A stretch of DNA of 64,000 nucleotides from Silurus meridionalis (GCF_014805685.1 NC_060896.1:6254889-6318888), one strand, 5' to 3'. Counted from the stretch's first letter, positions 1-12,399 are shown. The notes: a model not told the origin generated them from the letters alone. Numbers and translations are program-made.

Positions 1-330
1 ACAGCTGAGATGAACAAAGTGAGCACAGTGGGAAAGCACATTGAGAAGTTTTGAGCTCAGGTCCAGACTGTTTCATTATCTTTAAAAATGTTGTTAAAGG
101 AAAATGTCAAGTAAGCTTCTCTGAATCCAGAAGTGAATTAGCAGCAGGAGCCTCTCAGTTCTCCAGTGCTTAAGGTTTAGAAGCTTAGTGAGGAACTGTT
201 GCTGGCCTGTATTTTAAGTTAGGCTACCTCCAGTTCTTTTGGGCCTATCAGACAGTAGTAACGTCCACCACTGTTTTCTTTTCAAATACCGACGGCGTAT
301 TTCGTCTGCTCGCTCTCTGGTGTTTTCCCA

Positions 331-407
<77 letters not shown>

Positions 408-2322
408 CCCTACTGGATTGTGGGCCTTCTCCTGGAAGGAGGTAGACTGGTGTGTTTTTTCACAGTTGGGAGGGTGAAAAAAAAGCAAGGGAAAAAAGGG
501 GCCAGGAAAACAAAGAGAGGTTGTGTGTGCAGGCTCAGCAAGCAGGAAACGTAACTCTCTCAGGACTCGCTCCCTCCTTCTCTCTATCCTTCTTTCCCTT
601 GTTGGATCAGGTCTTGTACTAGATTACTCCAGAGACATAGATAAACACAAGGATATTAAGACATAGGAAAAAACTGTAATGAACCCTCGAAAGAGTGATG
701 AAAAATAATGACTATGAAACAGCAATGGAACGTTTCATTGAGTCCGTTTCAATATTAAGCAGAACTCGGAGTCAATATATACAATATCAATAAAATGAAA
801 CAAAATACTGAATTCTAGCATCAATTTTTCTCCCTTTGCTATTGCTCTGATGCGTTCATACAGATGTTTTAGGTGAAACATCCGTTTATAATGCTTATTC
901 TGCTTGACTGTGAGATTTAGTAAGACTTCTGACGCTCAGTCGCCATCTCTCAGTTTTGTTTTCACTGAGGAATGTTGGCTAAAGATGTGTTGTGATTTTA
1001 AAAGAAGTGGGCCGTTTAGTTTTGTTAACTCGTTCCAAGCCAAACGTTTACTTTGTTTTCAGTAGTTAATGTATTTGAGACCCACCCAGAATAAAGATTT
1101 CAGGCTATGCACCAGAAGATGGCAGTGCTGGATCATTGTAACTAAAAGTGCAAGCCATGAGGTGATTATTTATGGTATTAAAAAATAAAGTAAGGTGGTT
1201 TTCGTATGTGAATTCTTGTGGATTAGAAATCAAGCAGGAGTTGTGTGAATGTGGTTTCCATTATTACAGAGGGAAATTGATAGTATGGTCCCACCTAAAA
1301 TAACTATTATACTACAAAAACCTCTAAAAATCAAGAAAAACTTAACCGTAATTTAGGTATATTTTAATTCACATTGATTTTGAGCATTTCCCTAACCTCA
1401 TAATTTATTATACTTCATCTACTGTGTACCAATGATTTATTACAGGGATCCAAATGTTCTAACCTTGACAAAAATAAACAGATCTGTGTCCTGGATTTTG
1501 CATGTCCATTATTCTTATTACATTTCTGTGGCCTCAGTACTACTTCTTGTTCAAAATGTGTGCAACTTGATGCCGAAAGCAATCAGTCACTTCATCATTA
1601 AGGCCAGAAGGGCAGCAGGACTGTCTGAAGAATGGGGATAATAATTAGCAGTGATAGCTGGCTAATTTCCGTGCGGGACAGAAGGAACAGCATTATGCTT
1701 CAAGGCACAATGAGACTGTTTTAGAACTACATATGAGAATGCGATGTCTGTCCAAAACATCCTTGGGAAATCTACAAACGTCTTCATGATTTCCTGCTGT
1801 CTGATGAATTTTTTTTTTTTCCGCTTTACTCTTTTTCCATTTTAAATCTGTCCATGTCCAGGTTATACCTTAAAGAAAACAAGAGAACGGAATCTCTTTA
1901 AATTTATATCTGGAATAACTATTTTTATGCCACTGATTCAAAATAAAATATATGTTTTTTTTATTATTGAAATTTGGATCAACCCAAATCAACAAGGAAA
2001 CGTTTCATTGTGGAGTTTTTCTGTATGTGGATCTGTGTGTTTTACAAATCTGGCTAGTATAAAATCTGCTTAAGCACAATTTATGGCCTTTTAGCCATGC
2101 CAAAGCCAGACAAATCCGCACACATTCATCCAGAGCTGTATATTTTCGAACAGATCTTTTTCTTCCTTACTTTTAATTTATATAAAAAAAAATCTATTTT
2201 GTCAGTACAGACAAACCAGAGACAAAAAACATCTATTAACTTAATACATAATATGTGATAAGCATCAGTAGCAAAAATAAACCAGAAAAAAGTTAACCTA
2301 GTTGTCTGTTGTTTCTACTCAG
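1..2322 (+). other. FLI1 intron (partial)
   Basis: No exon with FLI1 similarity could be found here. The next FLI1 exon begins at 2323, so this stretch is read as intron. It is AT-rich with a long TC microsatellite near the left end and no other recognisable element. The exons for the SAM/PNT domain and the linker before the residue pair Tyr-Asp of the 2323 exon must lie to the left of the window. Confidence 0.6.
333..404. repeat. (TC)n microsatellite
   Basis: About 72 bases of uninterrupted TC dinucleotide repeat. Apparent reading frames across it (poly Ser-Leu or poly Arg-Glu) are artefacts. Confidence 0.97.
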
Positions 2323-3808
2323 ATGCCTCATATGATGCTGTACGGAGGACAGGTTGGTCAAACAGCATGCACAGTGGTAAAGGTGAGCATAAAAAATGCT
2401 GGTATTTCTTGTTTCTTTTGAATAAGTACTGTGCAAGAATTGTGTCTAGTGAACTCAACTGGCTTTTATTATCATTTTTACCATATATTATATTAGGACA
2501 CAGTGAAATAAAATAATGTTCCTCCAAGACCAAGGTCCTACATAAGACAACATACTGTAGCGTTACAACATATAACTTAATAATGCATCAGCAGATCGAC
2601 ACATAAGACTACATAAAGTGTACATGTGCAAACAGCAATTGTGCAAAAAAAAAAAAAAAAAACGGTGCATTGAAAATAATAGCACAGTGAAGATCCCTTA
2701 ACAAGCAACTACATCACAGTGCAACCATTTTTATGGGAAGTGTATAGCATAAGATTTCAGCTTATACATATTTGTTGTATTAGGGGATCTATTGGATACA
2801 GTTGTAGGATATACATACTAATCACTTAGTGATATGACCAGGGTTTTTTTTGGACAAGAATGTATATGTAAAGGGGGGATCAATAATTACCGTTCATGCT
2901 CACCCTTCTTTTTTTCTCTCCTAGGCTCCCCTACTGTGGTTTCACAGAATGTATCTAAGAGCACTGAACAAACTCGGCCTCAGCCAGGTAACGAAAAACA
3001 AATAGTTTAAAATATGTGCATTAATAATTACTTGTTGTGTGTGATAAATGTGTGTGATAATACGTACGTGTTTATTTTGCAGATCCATACCAAATCTTAG
3101 GACCGACAAGCAGTCGACTTGCCAACCCAGGTAAAAAAAAAAAGATAATGGTTACCATAACTAGAACATAACCATCGGATTTGTTAATCTTGAATAATGG
3201 ACAGCAAATCTAGCCAGGATTGGTCAGTACTCATTTACATTACCTAATTTCTCTGCCATTCTGTGTCCACATGTCCAGGCTCAGGTCAGATCCAGCTGTG
3301 GCAGTTCCTCTTGGAGCTACTATCCGACAGCGCCAATGCTGGCTGCATCACGTGGGAAGGGACCAACGGCGAGTTCAAGATGACCGACCCAGACGAGGTT
3401 GCACGGCGCTGGGGAGAGCGCAAGAGCAAGCCCAACATGAACTACGACAAGCTGAGCCGCGCACTGCGCTACTACTACGACAAAAACATCATGACCAAGG
3501 TGCATGGCAAGCGATACGCCTACAAGTTCGACTTCCATGGCATCGCCCAAGCCCTGCAGCCTCACCCTACCGAGTCTTCCATGTACAAGTACCCGTCTGA
3601 CTTGGCCTACGTGCCTCCTTACCACGCTCACCAGCAGAAGGTCAACTTTGTCTCACCACACCCTCCTTCAATGCCTGTCACTTCATCCAATTTTTTTGGC
3701 CCTTCTAACCCTTACTGGAGCTCCCCGACGGCAGGCATCTACCCTAGTGCCAGTGTGCCAAGACATCCCAACTCTCATATGCCCTCTCACCTGGGTAGTT
3801 ACTACTAA
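2323..3808 (+). CDS. fli1: FLI1 ETS transcription factor, last four coding exons
   Basis: 3' part of the ETS-family transcription factor FLI1, which binds GGAA sites in endothelial and blood lineages. Coding exons with GT-AG borders: 2323-2382, 2925-2987, 3083-3130 and 3279-3808 (TAA at 3806-3808). All internal junctions are in the same phase (codon split 1/2). The first three exons encode the linker, including [18 protein letters not shown] and [17 protein letters not shown], which match FLI1 rather than ERG. The last exon holds the full ETS domain: it begins [13 protein letters not shown], has the recognition-helix segment [13 protein letters not shown], and ends near [10 protein letters not shown] proline/serine-rich C-terminal tail ending in HLGSYY follows, as in vertebrate FLI1. 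Fish have fli1a and fli1b; which one this is cannot be decided here. The N-terminal PNT domain is outside the window. Confidence 0.95.
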
Positions 3809-3872
3809 ATCCTCTCAGTTTGCTCTAGAAGCCACATGCCAACCCCAAGCTGCACTCAGAAGGAATGCAAAT

Positions 3873-3915
<43 letters not shown>

Positions 3916-6120
3916 AAAAAAGACAAAGTGTGACTAAATTTGTAAAATGAAGGAGAATCAGGGCTAAATTCACTAAAGCAATGAACTGGATTTTAAAAAA
4001 AGGGAAAAGAAAAGAAAGGAGAAAGAATGAACCAAAAACTGGATGTTGTATTGATCCACTTCAAAATGGAGTACTACTTAGTCAAAGGACAAGTAACTGC
4101 TTGTTTTTTTTGTTTTTTTTTTCTTGTCTGTTTGTCTTCAATGCATTTTTGTTTCCACATGTTTTTGTGTCTTTCTATTTTTATAAACAATATGGGCCAA
4201 AGCATCCACTCGACACACATGCAACTACCCAATACGGATTTACACTTTTCTCAAATTCCACAGCTGTAGAAGGTCTTGGTGTTTAAATGTGAAATGTCTC
4301 CAATCCCATTGGGGATTGACCTATGCCATGCTGCAGTTTAGTCAAACAATTATAGCACAAAAGCAATCCAAGCGAAATAACAAATCAAGAATTACTGCGA
4401 CACTGTGATGATGTTCTCTCTGCTAATACAGATACTATTAACATTCCAATGCATTCAGCAAAATGGGGTCTGGAAATCAATCTGTTTTGTTTGTGGACTC
4501 TAAAAGCCATCTAAAAATGGAATCACAGCATTTTATATATATATATATAGCTACTGGAAGGTTCAGGTTTAGTTATTTCTCTCTCAATCTTCCTCTTAAC
4601 TGGAATTCCGACACATTGGCCATAGCTGAGGAAAGCAATTCTAGGTTTGCACAGAGTTTTGTCTCTGTCAGTCACCACAATCCAATGGGCTCGCCAAAGT
4701 GTCAATCGCCACAATCTTGAAAGTAACATTCCTATAAACTAAGAAAGTAAGTACAAAGCTGACGTTGATGCCTATGAATTTCAGTGTAATGTAGCATTCC
4801 ACGAGGCAAAAGATGATCACCTGCCAAAGGCTCGTGGTTGGTCTTGTGAAAACCAATCAAACATTGTAAAAGACTAACATGCAGTATTTAAAGCCAAACC
4901 ACGGACTTAGCGCTGATGTGAAAACTGCCCGTGAAGCAGACGATATATTTTAATCCACTTAGTGTTAATTTAGTTTTTTTCTGAAAGCAGCCCAAAGTGG
5001 TTTAACTTTCACCGCTGTACCTCACTGTTTTTATATAGGATACATCCGTATTTGTATCTTATTTGCCAGTTAAATATCACTCTACTATAGCTCATCTCAC
5101 AATCTAATTAATCATCATCGAATTACATGTTCCTGAACGTTATTAAGTCAATTACCTAAAGCTACTAAAATCACTGAACAGTTGAATGTGGACATTATGC
5201 AAACGTACCTCTTTACAAACCAAAAAATTGAATGAATAAAAGAAGTTATCATTTACAACAACACAAAAGTTTGAAACCAGAGTGATCCTCAGATTCGCGA
5301 ACGCTGTGCGTTTGTCAGACCTATTTGCTATTATTTTTTAATCAACGGTCAACTAGGCATTAAAAGCATCTTACTGTATAAATTATGCAGAGTTATTTTC
5401 ATATGTGACAGTATTAAAAGATCAAGAGAATGAATACGAGTTGACCTCGGTCAAAATGCAAACTTTTTTAAAGCCGGTGTTGAAGGAAGTATGTACAGCA
5501 TTAGTGTTTTGTATCTGTACATTTGGGCAATAAATTTATGAATGTTTTTGTTTTGTAATGTGCTCTGTGCCTTGTCATGATGAGGTGAAAGTATTTGATT
5601 TGTTCTTTTTTTTTCTTCTTCTTCTTTATTAATGAAACCACAAATGCCTTGTAAAAAAAAAAAATCATTTGCTTTATCGACCAGAACTGTAATACTGTAA
5701 GTGCCAAAATGATGTAAAAAAAATAAAATAACATTTTCCTGCTAAAGCTTTGAATCCCAAAGTCAACATGCAAATGTGCCTCACAAACTATTGCAGGGTC
5801 TTAATTTAGACACGTTGATGTTCCCGTGCTTGAATTTTCTTACATGTAGAAGTAGAGCAATAGACAGCTTCTAAAAAATGAAGGAATAAATACCCAACTC
5901 ATCCTTTTTTCAAAATATCACTATCTAATGAAGGAATTGTGCTATTTCGTATATACAATGTATTTTGAATATTAAATATATGAATTTATATAAAATATAT
6001 ATATAATTTTGCAATTATTCTTTTTTTTTATTTTGTTGTTCCTGCAATGTATTATTACCTTTTTTTAAAGGGCTTTGTAGATAAATGTGATGAAAAATAA
6101 ATGTTTTTACATTTGAAACT
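3809..6120 (+). other. FLI1 3' UTR
   Basis: Non-coding sequence following the FLI1 stop codon. It contains a short GA microsatellite (about 3879-3906), A/T-rich stretches and two candidate polyadenylation signals AATAAA at 5529-5534 and 6096-6101. FLI1 transcripts of other vertebrates have long 3' UTRs, so an end near 6.1 kb is plausible. The exact cleavage site is inferred, not seen. Confidence 0.6.
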
Positions 6121-6402
6121 ACTGAAATTTGTCTGATTTTTTTTATTCTTCTTTTAGCACTTTATATATTACTAGGGATAGTTTGTAGTGGATTGACTCA
6201 AGAAAATAAGCTTACATTTTTAAGCTTAGAAAATAAAATAAAACTATTATAAAGATACACATATTTAAGTATTTTTGCCAATATTACATAGAATTTTAAA
6301 TCAATTCAAATAGAATTAAAATGTGATATATTGTACATTAATATAGGACTTCTTGTAAATGAGCTGTTTGTGAACATGTATACAGTATATACATGTATGT
6401 GT

Positions 6403-6407
<5 letters not shown>

Positions 6408-6479
<72 letters not shown>
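6408..6479. repeat. (GT)n microsatellite
   Basis: Roughly 70 bases of GT dinucleotide repeat. The poly-Cys-Val and poly-His-Thr frames over it are not genes. Confidence 0.97.
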
Positions 6480-6481
<2 letters not shown>

Positions 6482-6871
6482 TGTGTTTACATGCATGTCC
6501 ACCATGAACACATTTTCCTGTTTACTGGAAAGCTTCTGCGTCAGTCCGTGTGTCATGTTGTGAATCAGAGAGCAGCACTTTTAAACAAAAGCATTCCACG
6601 GTGCACCACCCTCTCTTACACACAACCAGCTTCATCTCTTTTCCATCTTCTCTACTAGACACCTTACAGACTACCATCTCTCTGCAGAATCCTTAAACAT
6701 ACTTTCAGCCATGATCTTTAAAGTATATTTGCTTTTCAAAATAATTATAAATGATATAATATTGTATCATCCTGTATGTATCATAGAGAATATTACATAT
6801 TACATATACTGTACATACAAAACTTTACACACAAAAAAACATTACATTGAATTACAATATTCCACACTTAC

Positions 6872-6873
6872 AT

Positions 6874-6904
<31 letters not shown>

Positions 6905-6906
6905 TG
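6872..6906. repeat. (TTTA)n microsatellite
   Basis: Tetranucleotide TTTA repeat of about 35 bases in AT-rich intergenic DNA between FLI1 and the Kir array. Confidence 0.95.
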
Positions 6907-7166
6907 TGAACAGGTTATTAAAACCCAGGATTTATTTTACACAGTTGCATGAATGCAATAAGTCACAGTTTTTCCCAAATTGCCATTTCTTGGCTTTTTC
7001 TGCCCTCTTCTGGCTGAGCAGAAAACAAAACTAACCCCAACATCGGCCCAACATTTTTCACAGGAGTTTACAAGTAAGCTACTGAGAACATGCAACATAA
7101 GTCATGCCCAGTTACCTTATTACAGCTTTTAAAATAAAATACATTTAATTTTAATATGTGCGATTA

Positions 7167-7171
<5 letters not shown>

Positions 7172-7239
<68 letters not shown>
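7172..7239. repeat. (TA)n microsatellite at a transposon edge
   Basis: About 68 bases of TA repeat directly abutting the terminal repeat of the Tc1-type MITE at 7240. Tc1/mariner elements insert at TA, so the repeat was a favoured target or grew from the target-site duplication. Confidence 0.95.
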
Positions 7240-7242
<3 letters not shown>

Positions 7243-7488
7243 TACAGACCAAAAGTTTGGACACACCTTCTCTTTCAAAGAGTTTTCTTTATTTTCATGA
7301 CTATGAAAATTGTAGAGTCACACTGAAGGCATCAAAACTATGAATTAACACATGTGGAATTATATACATAACAAAAAATTGTGAAACAACTGAAAATATG
7401 TCATATTGTAGGTTCTTCAAAGTAGCCACCTTTTGCTTAGATTACTGCTTTGTACACTCTTGGCATTCTCTTGATGCCTACTTTGAAG
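7240..7488 (+). mobile_element. Half copy of a palindromic Tc1-like MITE
   Basis: Begins CAGTACAGACCAAAAGTTTG, the terminal sequence of a long-inverted-repeat Tc1-like family widespread in fish. It runs through one full arm to the sequence CTTGATGCCTACTTTGAAG and stops there. The same arm plus its mirror image forms the element at 14075-14491. Both copies share the same centre junction (GATG followed by CCTACTTTGAAG), so this copy lost its second arm after the internal deletion that founded the MITE. Confidence 0.8.
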
Positions 7489-7589
7489 TGAGTATTTACA
7501 AAAATAACAGCATTGAAGTATTAAACTCCACCCTCTTTGCTATTATAATAACTTTTACTCTTATGGAATATATGAGAGCCAAAAGAGTT

Positions 7590-7885
7590 CAAAGCATAAC
7601 TATAGAAACTTGTGTTCACTCAGCTACAAGAACATTATAGAACATTATCATACCAAGGATGTTCAGGAGGGTCAAGGACAGGGCTCTAAACAGGGCTCTG
7701 TGGTTCTTACACTTCCAAGCTGCATTTCTAATTGGAGCTCACTTTGAGCATTGGGCATTTTCATACTGAAACAAGTTTGGATCTCTTAGTTTTGGTGAAC
7801 ATGCATTGTAGTAATTGTGGCAAAAAAGTACTGTATGGGTTTAATGTGGAGGTGTCTAGAAATCTTTGTCCACATAATGTACTTT
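7590..7885. mobile_element. Decayed Tc1-type repeat fragment
   Basis: Contains degraded segments such as GTTCACTCAGCTACAAGA, CAGGGCTCTGTGG and GTGGAGGTGTCTAGAAATCT, which resemble a dispersed fish Tc1-like repeat. Related copies are seen at 39105-39330, 42250-42540 and 58760-59030. Classification rests on remembered family appearance. No coding capacity remains. Confidence 0.5.
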
Positions 7886-8224
7886 CATGGGAAATACAAC
7901 TAATAATAGTGGCTAATATGATAACATACACAGACACTTTCATGCTATCAAGGAATATTCAGTCATTAATTTAATCAACCTACATTATTTGTTTCATTAA
8001 TTTATTATGGTCCGTCTTACAGGGGCTCTAGAGTCAATCCTGGGGATGTTGAGTGTGAGGTGGCTTTATGCACCCTGGATCATCTTACATCTATGTCTTG
8101 CAATGCACATTTAGCTTTATATTTTCATTGAATCAATATATTCATACTTTATACATAAACTTTATATTGATCAACATAAAAAAGTGCCCCAATGACAAGT
8201 ACATATAAAAAAAACACATATGCA
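7886..8224. other. Intergenic, LINE/SINE-tail-like remnant
   Basis: Short AT-rich interval before Kir-1. About 8005-8100 resembles the 3' tail of a fish non-LTR element (an 'outstanding total, CACCCTGGAT' type end), also recognisable near 23743-23830. No gene seen. Confidence 0.35.
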
Positions 8225-9346
8225 TTACATATTGGTAGTAATGAACTGTTCTTTAACTTCTATCTCCTGAACCCTGTCACTGTCAGTGGGAGGACTGTGA
8301 TGATGAAAGCCAGGTGGGGATTCAGCAAAGTAACTGGCAAATGGTGGTGTGTCCACAGGAGCCACTTTGGCAAAGTTGGAAAAATCAACATGATACTTTC
8401 CCTCTTTGCTTCGTGAGATGATAGGAAGGAACTTGTAGCCCCACATGATCTCTTTAGGAAGGTAGGAAGTTCTGACCTGGCAGGAGGAACTAGTGGACTC
8501 TGCAGTGCCATCGAGAAACACCACTAACTCAAACTCCTGCTGGTGAAGAGTATCTACTGTCATTTGATAAAATGGGCTTGATTCATTAATAATATGGTAC
8601 AGGGTCAAAGGGCAGACAAAGAAAAGGTTGTCCTTTCCAGCATCTACAATGAAATCTATCTTGGTCTGGTCCATTATTATGGTCTCGCCATTAGGTTTGA
8701 TAGTTGTTTTAAGAAGTTTGCCATAGATCTGACTTCCAATCATCAAGGACTTGCGCATGTTGGCCACTCGTATCTGCAAACAGAGACTGCCCTTGTTGGA
8801 GGAGATAACAGCCATATTGCTAAAGCGGATGGTTTTGCCTCTTTTTTTCCCACGGGCAACTTTACTCATAACCACCCCACACCAGAAACAGAGATTTACC
8901 GTTCCAAAGACAACCTGAATTGTTAGGATGGTGATGGCACTTTTACAATATGGAGTGATGAGTCGATAACCATAACCGATCGACATCTGACATTCTATAG
9001 ACTGAAGGAAAGCACCAGTCATATCAAAAAGGTTCTCAACACAATAGTTATGGTTAACAGGTGGATTTTGCCAGAATAGATCACCATTAGCAAAAGCAGC
9101 CCAATACCAGAGCAGTCCAAAAATGAACCAGCCAAACACATAGGAAATCCCCAAGTGAAAGATGACAAAACGCCAGCGCATGTTCATTAAGGTTGTCCAG
9201 AAGTCTAGAATGTAGACAAAAAGATGGCTCTGTTTCACACTGCCAAATGCAATGTTGCAGTGGCCGTCCTTGGTCACCAAGCGATTTCTCTGAATGCGCC
9301 TTCGAGCCAAGTATTCTCTAAGCAACTCTGGTAAGGTACGTGTCAT
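8225..9346 (-). CDS. kcnj1-like: Kir-1: KCNJ1-like inward-rectifier K+ channel subunit
   Basis: Single-exon coding region of 373 residues, close to the usual 370-390 of Kir1.1. Begins MTRTLPELL, then has [13 protein letters not shown] (Kir N-terminal slide region), M1 helix about residues 70-95, extracellular Cys pair (NYCVEN and TPYC), pore helix and filter CQMSIGYGYR (GYG codons at 8969-8977), M2, the PIP2-contacting segment RGKKRGKTI, and the cytoplasmic immunoglobulin-like domain with [10 protein letters not shown] and RTSYLPKEIMWGY. The filter Thr is Ser. The M2 rectification position (Asn171 of Kir1.1) reads Leu, and the Kir1.1 pH-sensor Lys80 position reads Val. A splice acceptor a little upstream (TTTTGCAG near 9424) suggests a non-coding first exon. 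Closest relative in the window is Kir-4. It is head to head with Kir-2. Confidence 0.92.
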   Translation of the reverse strand: MTRTLPELLREYLARRRIQRNRLVTKDGHCNIAFGSVKQSHLFVYILDFWTTLMNMRWRFVIFHLGISYVFGWFIFGLLWYWAAFANGDLFWQNPPVNHNYCVENLFDMTGAFLQSIECQMSIGYGYRLITPYCKSAITILTIQVVFGTVNLCFWCGVVMSKVARGKKRGKTIRFSNMAVISSNKGSLCLQIRVANMRKSLMIGSQIYGKLLKTTIKPNGETIIMDQTKIDFIVDAGKDNLFFVCPLTLYHIINESSPFYQMTVDTLHQQEFELVVFLDGTAESTSSSCQVRTSYLPKEIMWGYKFLPIISRSKEGKYHVDFSNFAKVAPVDTPPFASYFAESPPGFHHHSPPTDSDRVQEIEVKEQFITTNM

Positions 9347-10169
9347 TTTCAGTATCTCAGACCAAGTCTTAGGAGTCAGAACATAAAAATGTTGATGTGC
9401 ACTTAGGAGAGGAACCCTTTTATCTGCAAAATAAATTTCACAAACAGCTTTACTTTTTGAACATAATTAGGTTCATATTATGTGTGTGTAATAATTCTTT
9501 CGTTCGGCTTCTGTGTGTGTAATAATATTTTGGCTATTTTATTTAAAACTTTTTTTTACTTTTCTCCATCAGAACAAAAGGTTTTCGAGTAAAATAAGGT
9601 TAGGATTAACAATTGACCAAATGTAAATAAGTAATTGAAAAGTAGGTAAATTTACATAAATAAATGTAAATTAATCTAAGAAATGCATTATTAATGTAAT
9701 CATTTTTAAAATAGTAGGTTATAGAAAATCAATTTGCGGACCCTCACCATGTGCACCACATGTAAAAATTTTACTTCAGGTATATATACTTAAATACACT
9801 TACCTCAGTTTTCAGTTCACAAGTGTATATTTCATCACCTTTTTTATTTGTTATGCTTATTTATCCATGTCCCTGTCTCTGTTTCTCAGCTCACACTCTT
9901 CAAATGATCTCAGATCGTGTGTGAGTCTTTTTTCTTCGGCCTGTAATGTTTAGCTGTATACAAAAGTCAGCTGTTTTCTTAGAGAAGGGATGTACAGAGG
10001 ATGTCTCACTGTTATGATACGGTTTAGTGGGTTTGGACTTGTGTAAAAAAAATCTTATATCTTGTTGATACAACACAGTTCTCTTTGGAACCCTGCAAAT
10101 TTTCAGATAATATTAATACAAATATGTTTGACCATATTTTGTTTTTAGCCAAATAAATGAATTTAAAAG

Positions 10170-10350
10170 AGGTGAAATTAAAACCTTCAACCAAACACAA
10201 ACACGGTGTCCTTTCTTTATTTAGATTAAAGAAATAATAATAACTGCACCAAAAAATCTTTTTTTTTTAATCACATAACATTTGTCTCACTGAAACAGCA
10301 AGTCTCAAATCAAGCACTAAAATCCGCCCTGAAGCTCATATCCGTCAATA
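10170..10350. repeat. Dispersed repeat shared with 50463-50750
   Basis: Includes AAGTCTCAAATCAAGCACTAAAATCCGCC (given here as positions 10303-10331), found almost unchanged near 50709-50737, with alignable flanks (GTGTCCTTTC / ATGTCCTTTCG, TCACATAACATTTGT / AGTGAACATTTGT). This is a non-coding interspersed element, possibly hAT-type. Confidence 0.65.
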
Positions 10351-10406
10351 AAACTGTTCATGTGGAAACATAGCGAAAGTTCTATTCAGTTTTGTGATGT
10401 TTTACG

Positions 10407-10409
<3 letters not shown>

Positions 10410-10475
<66 letters not shown>
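10410..10475. repeat. (TA)n microsatellite
   Basis: Uninterrupted TA repeat of about 65 bases between Kir-1 and Kir-2. Confidence 0.97.
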
Positions 10476-10478
<3 letters not shown>

Positions 10479-10682
10479 TTATCAATATTATAATCATGGT
10501 TACAGTTTTATTTGCAATTCTTAATTTTAAAATTTAGCCAAGGAAAAAAATTGCCAACCAAACAGAGGTTGTCACTGTATACAATTTTTAGAATGATCAG
10601 ACATCATTTTAGATGCACAAGTTTCTTGAGCAATCAGGTAAAATCTGTCCGACTATAATACCGACTACAGGTTATTTCAATT

Positions 10683-10902
10683 TTGTATTGTGTAAATATA
10701 TATGTCCTGCACTTAGTGGAATTTTGTGAATTTTGTGTGCAGGTAAATAAAAGCAGATGCCAAGTCCTGCCTTCTGGTACTGTACAAATACACAGAGTTA
10801 ATAAAAGGTCTCAGAGACAAAGAGATAGACAAGAGATTAGGTTAAGGTTCGAGAGAGTAAAATTTTTTGATGGCCAAAGAGATATACATTTTTATTTAAC
10901 AG
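10683..10902 (+). promoter_or_regulatory. Kir-2 promoter and non-coding exon 1 (predicted)
   Basis: One of several related modules in the array. It carries TATTGTGTAAATATA, then TTTTGTGTGCAGGTAAATAA (a TATA-like or forkhead-like RTAAAYA core), then CCAAGTCCTGCCTT about 20 bases on. The same order appears at 30510-30605 before Kir-5. A strong donor, AACAG|GTAGGTTCC, ends the presumed exon at 10902, and an acceptor lies just before the Kir-2 ATG (CTTTCAG near 11295). Transcription start and function are inferred. Confidence 0.5.
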
Positions 10903-11321
10903 GTAGGTTCCATGCCGTACACTAATTTTCTTTTTGATTTGTGTAGATGTTTGAAAAGCAACTGTTGCCACTAGCTTTTTGCTACAATTATTTATTTATT
11001 TTTATTATATTTCCGATATAGAGTGCAGAGAAATTGACCATTCATATCTGTATTTTAAACATACTTAGTTTTGTAATTCTATGTATTGTTTTATTAATAG
11101 CAAGATAATACATACAATCATAATTGCCGAAGATTGCATAATTGCCGAAGATAAAATGAATCTATAATCAACATTTTCACAATGAATATGTTTAATTTGT
11201 AACAATTTACTTAATTTCTATCATTAGACTTTGTTTTTTTTAATTGAAAATTATTTCTGACCCTGCAGTTCAATGTATCCTGTTTTTTCTTTCAGTGCAG
11301 AGATTTCTCAAACTTGTAAAA

Positions 11322-12399
11322 ATGACTCAGGTGTTTAGAAATTATCTGACCAAGAGACGGATTCACCAAAACCGCCTTGTGACCAAAGAAGGCCGCTGTA
11401 ACATTGAGTATTCTAATGTAAGGTATAAAAACTGGTTCAGTTACATGCTGGACATTTGGACCACCTTAATTGAAATCAACTGGACATTTCTTATGTTCTT
11501 TTGTAGCTTCATTTATTCTTAGCTGGTTTGTATTTGCACTTTTATATTACTGGGTCGGTGGTACCAATGGTGACTTGTGGTGGCAAAACCCACCAGTTTA
11601 CCACAATGCATGTGTGGTTAATGTCTATGACCTTACCACTGCCTTTCTGTACTCACTGGAGACACAGACATTTATTGCTTATGGTTATCGAGCCATTACC
11701 TCATATTGCCCAGGTGCCGTTGCTGTCTATGTTTTCCAGGTTATCCTTGGTGTTTTTATTACCTGCTTTTGGGGTGGAGTGGTAATGGCGAAAATCTCAC
11801 TGCCAAAGATAAGAGCTAAAGCAATTATATTTAGCAAGATGGCAGTCATCTGCACTAAACAAGATGCTTTGTGTCTAAAAATACGAGTGGCCAACCTGCG
11901 CAAATCCCTGATGATTGGAACCCAAATATATGGCAAATTTATTAAGACGACAACCACAACTGAAGGAGAAACCATCATCATGGATCAGGTCAACATTGAT
12001 TTCAGTGTAGAAACTGGGAAAGACAACCTCTTCTTCATCTCTCCATTAACTCTCTACCATGTGATAGACAAAACAAGTCCATTCTTTAAAATGGCAGTGG
12101 ACACTTTTCAGAATCAGGACTTTGAGCTTGTGGTGTTTATGGACAGTGTTGCTGAATACACCAGCTTCTCCTGCCATGTGAGGACTTCCTACATCCCTAA
12201 GGAGATCATATGGGGCTACCAGTTCCTTCCTATCATTTCCCGCAACAAAGCAGGAAAATATCGCATTGATTTCTCCAACTTTGCTAAAGTTATGCCCACA
12301 GAAACACCACACTGTGCTCAATGCTTTCACAATGAGAAAGCACACCATCGCAACTCAAGTGCTGGCATGGACAATGAAGGCTTTGACTGTGATTTGTAA
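11322..12399 (+). pseudogene. kcnj1-like: Kir-2: KCNJ1-like channel with one frameshift
   Basis: Near-complete Kir gene very similar to Kir-3. The first frame (from ATG 11322) runs MTQVFRNYL... to ...WTFLMFFCSFIYS and stops at 11522. The rest of the channel continues in another frame to the stop at 12399. Against Kir-3, the run after ATGTTC is two T shorter (about 11494-11501), inside M1. Everything after is open: Cys pair, filter TFIAYGYR (AYG at 11677-11685), M2, cytoplasmic domain with FELVVFMDSV and RTSYIPKEIIWGY. The PIP2 segment reads LPKIRAKAI, so one conserved Lys is Ile. Either a young pseudogene or an indel error in a T homopolymer. The intact downstream frame over about 300 codons cannot distinguish these. 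The AYG filter is shared with intact Kir-3. Confidence 0.85.

Noticed and set aside
1432..1641. 69-residue frame in the FLI1 intron
   Set aside because: No similarity recognised, no splice context, and length expected by chance.
3504..3950. 148-residue + frame and the 126-residue frame at 3220
   Set aside because: They are shadow frames over the FLI1 ETS exon, which is coding in the 3279-3808 frame.
6338..6556. Frame with a long His-Thr run
   Set aside because: It is the reverse of the GT microsatellite at 6408-6479 and has no conserved flanks.
8594..8926. + strand frame of 110 residues, and a similar one of 161 residues at 24394
   Set aside because: They are antisense to the Kir-1 and Kir-4 coding regions and similar to each other only because the genes are.
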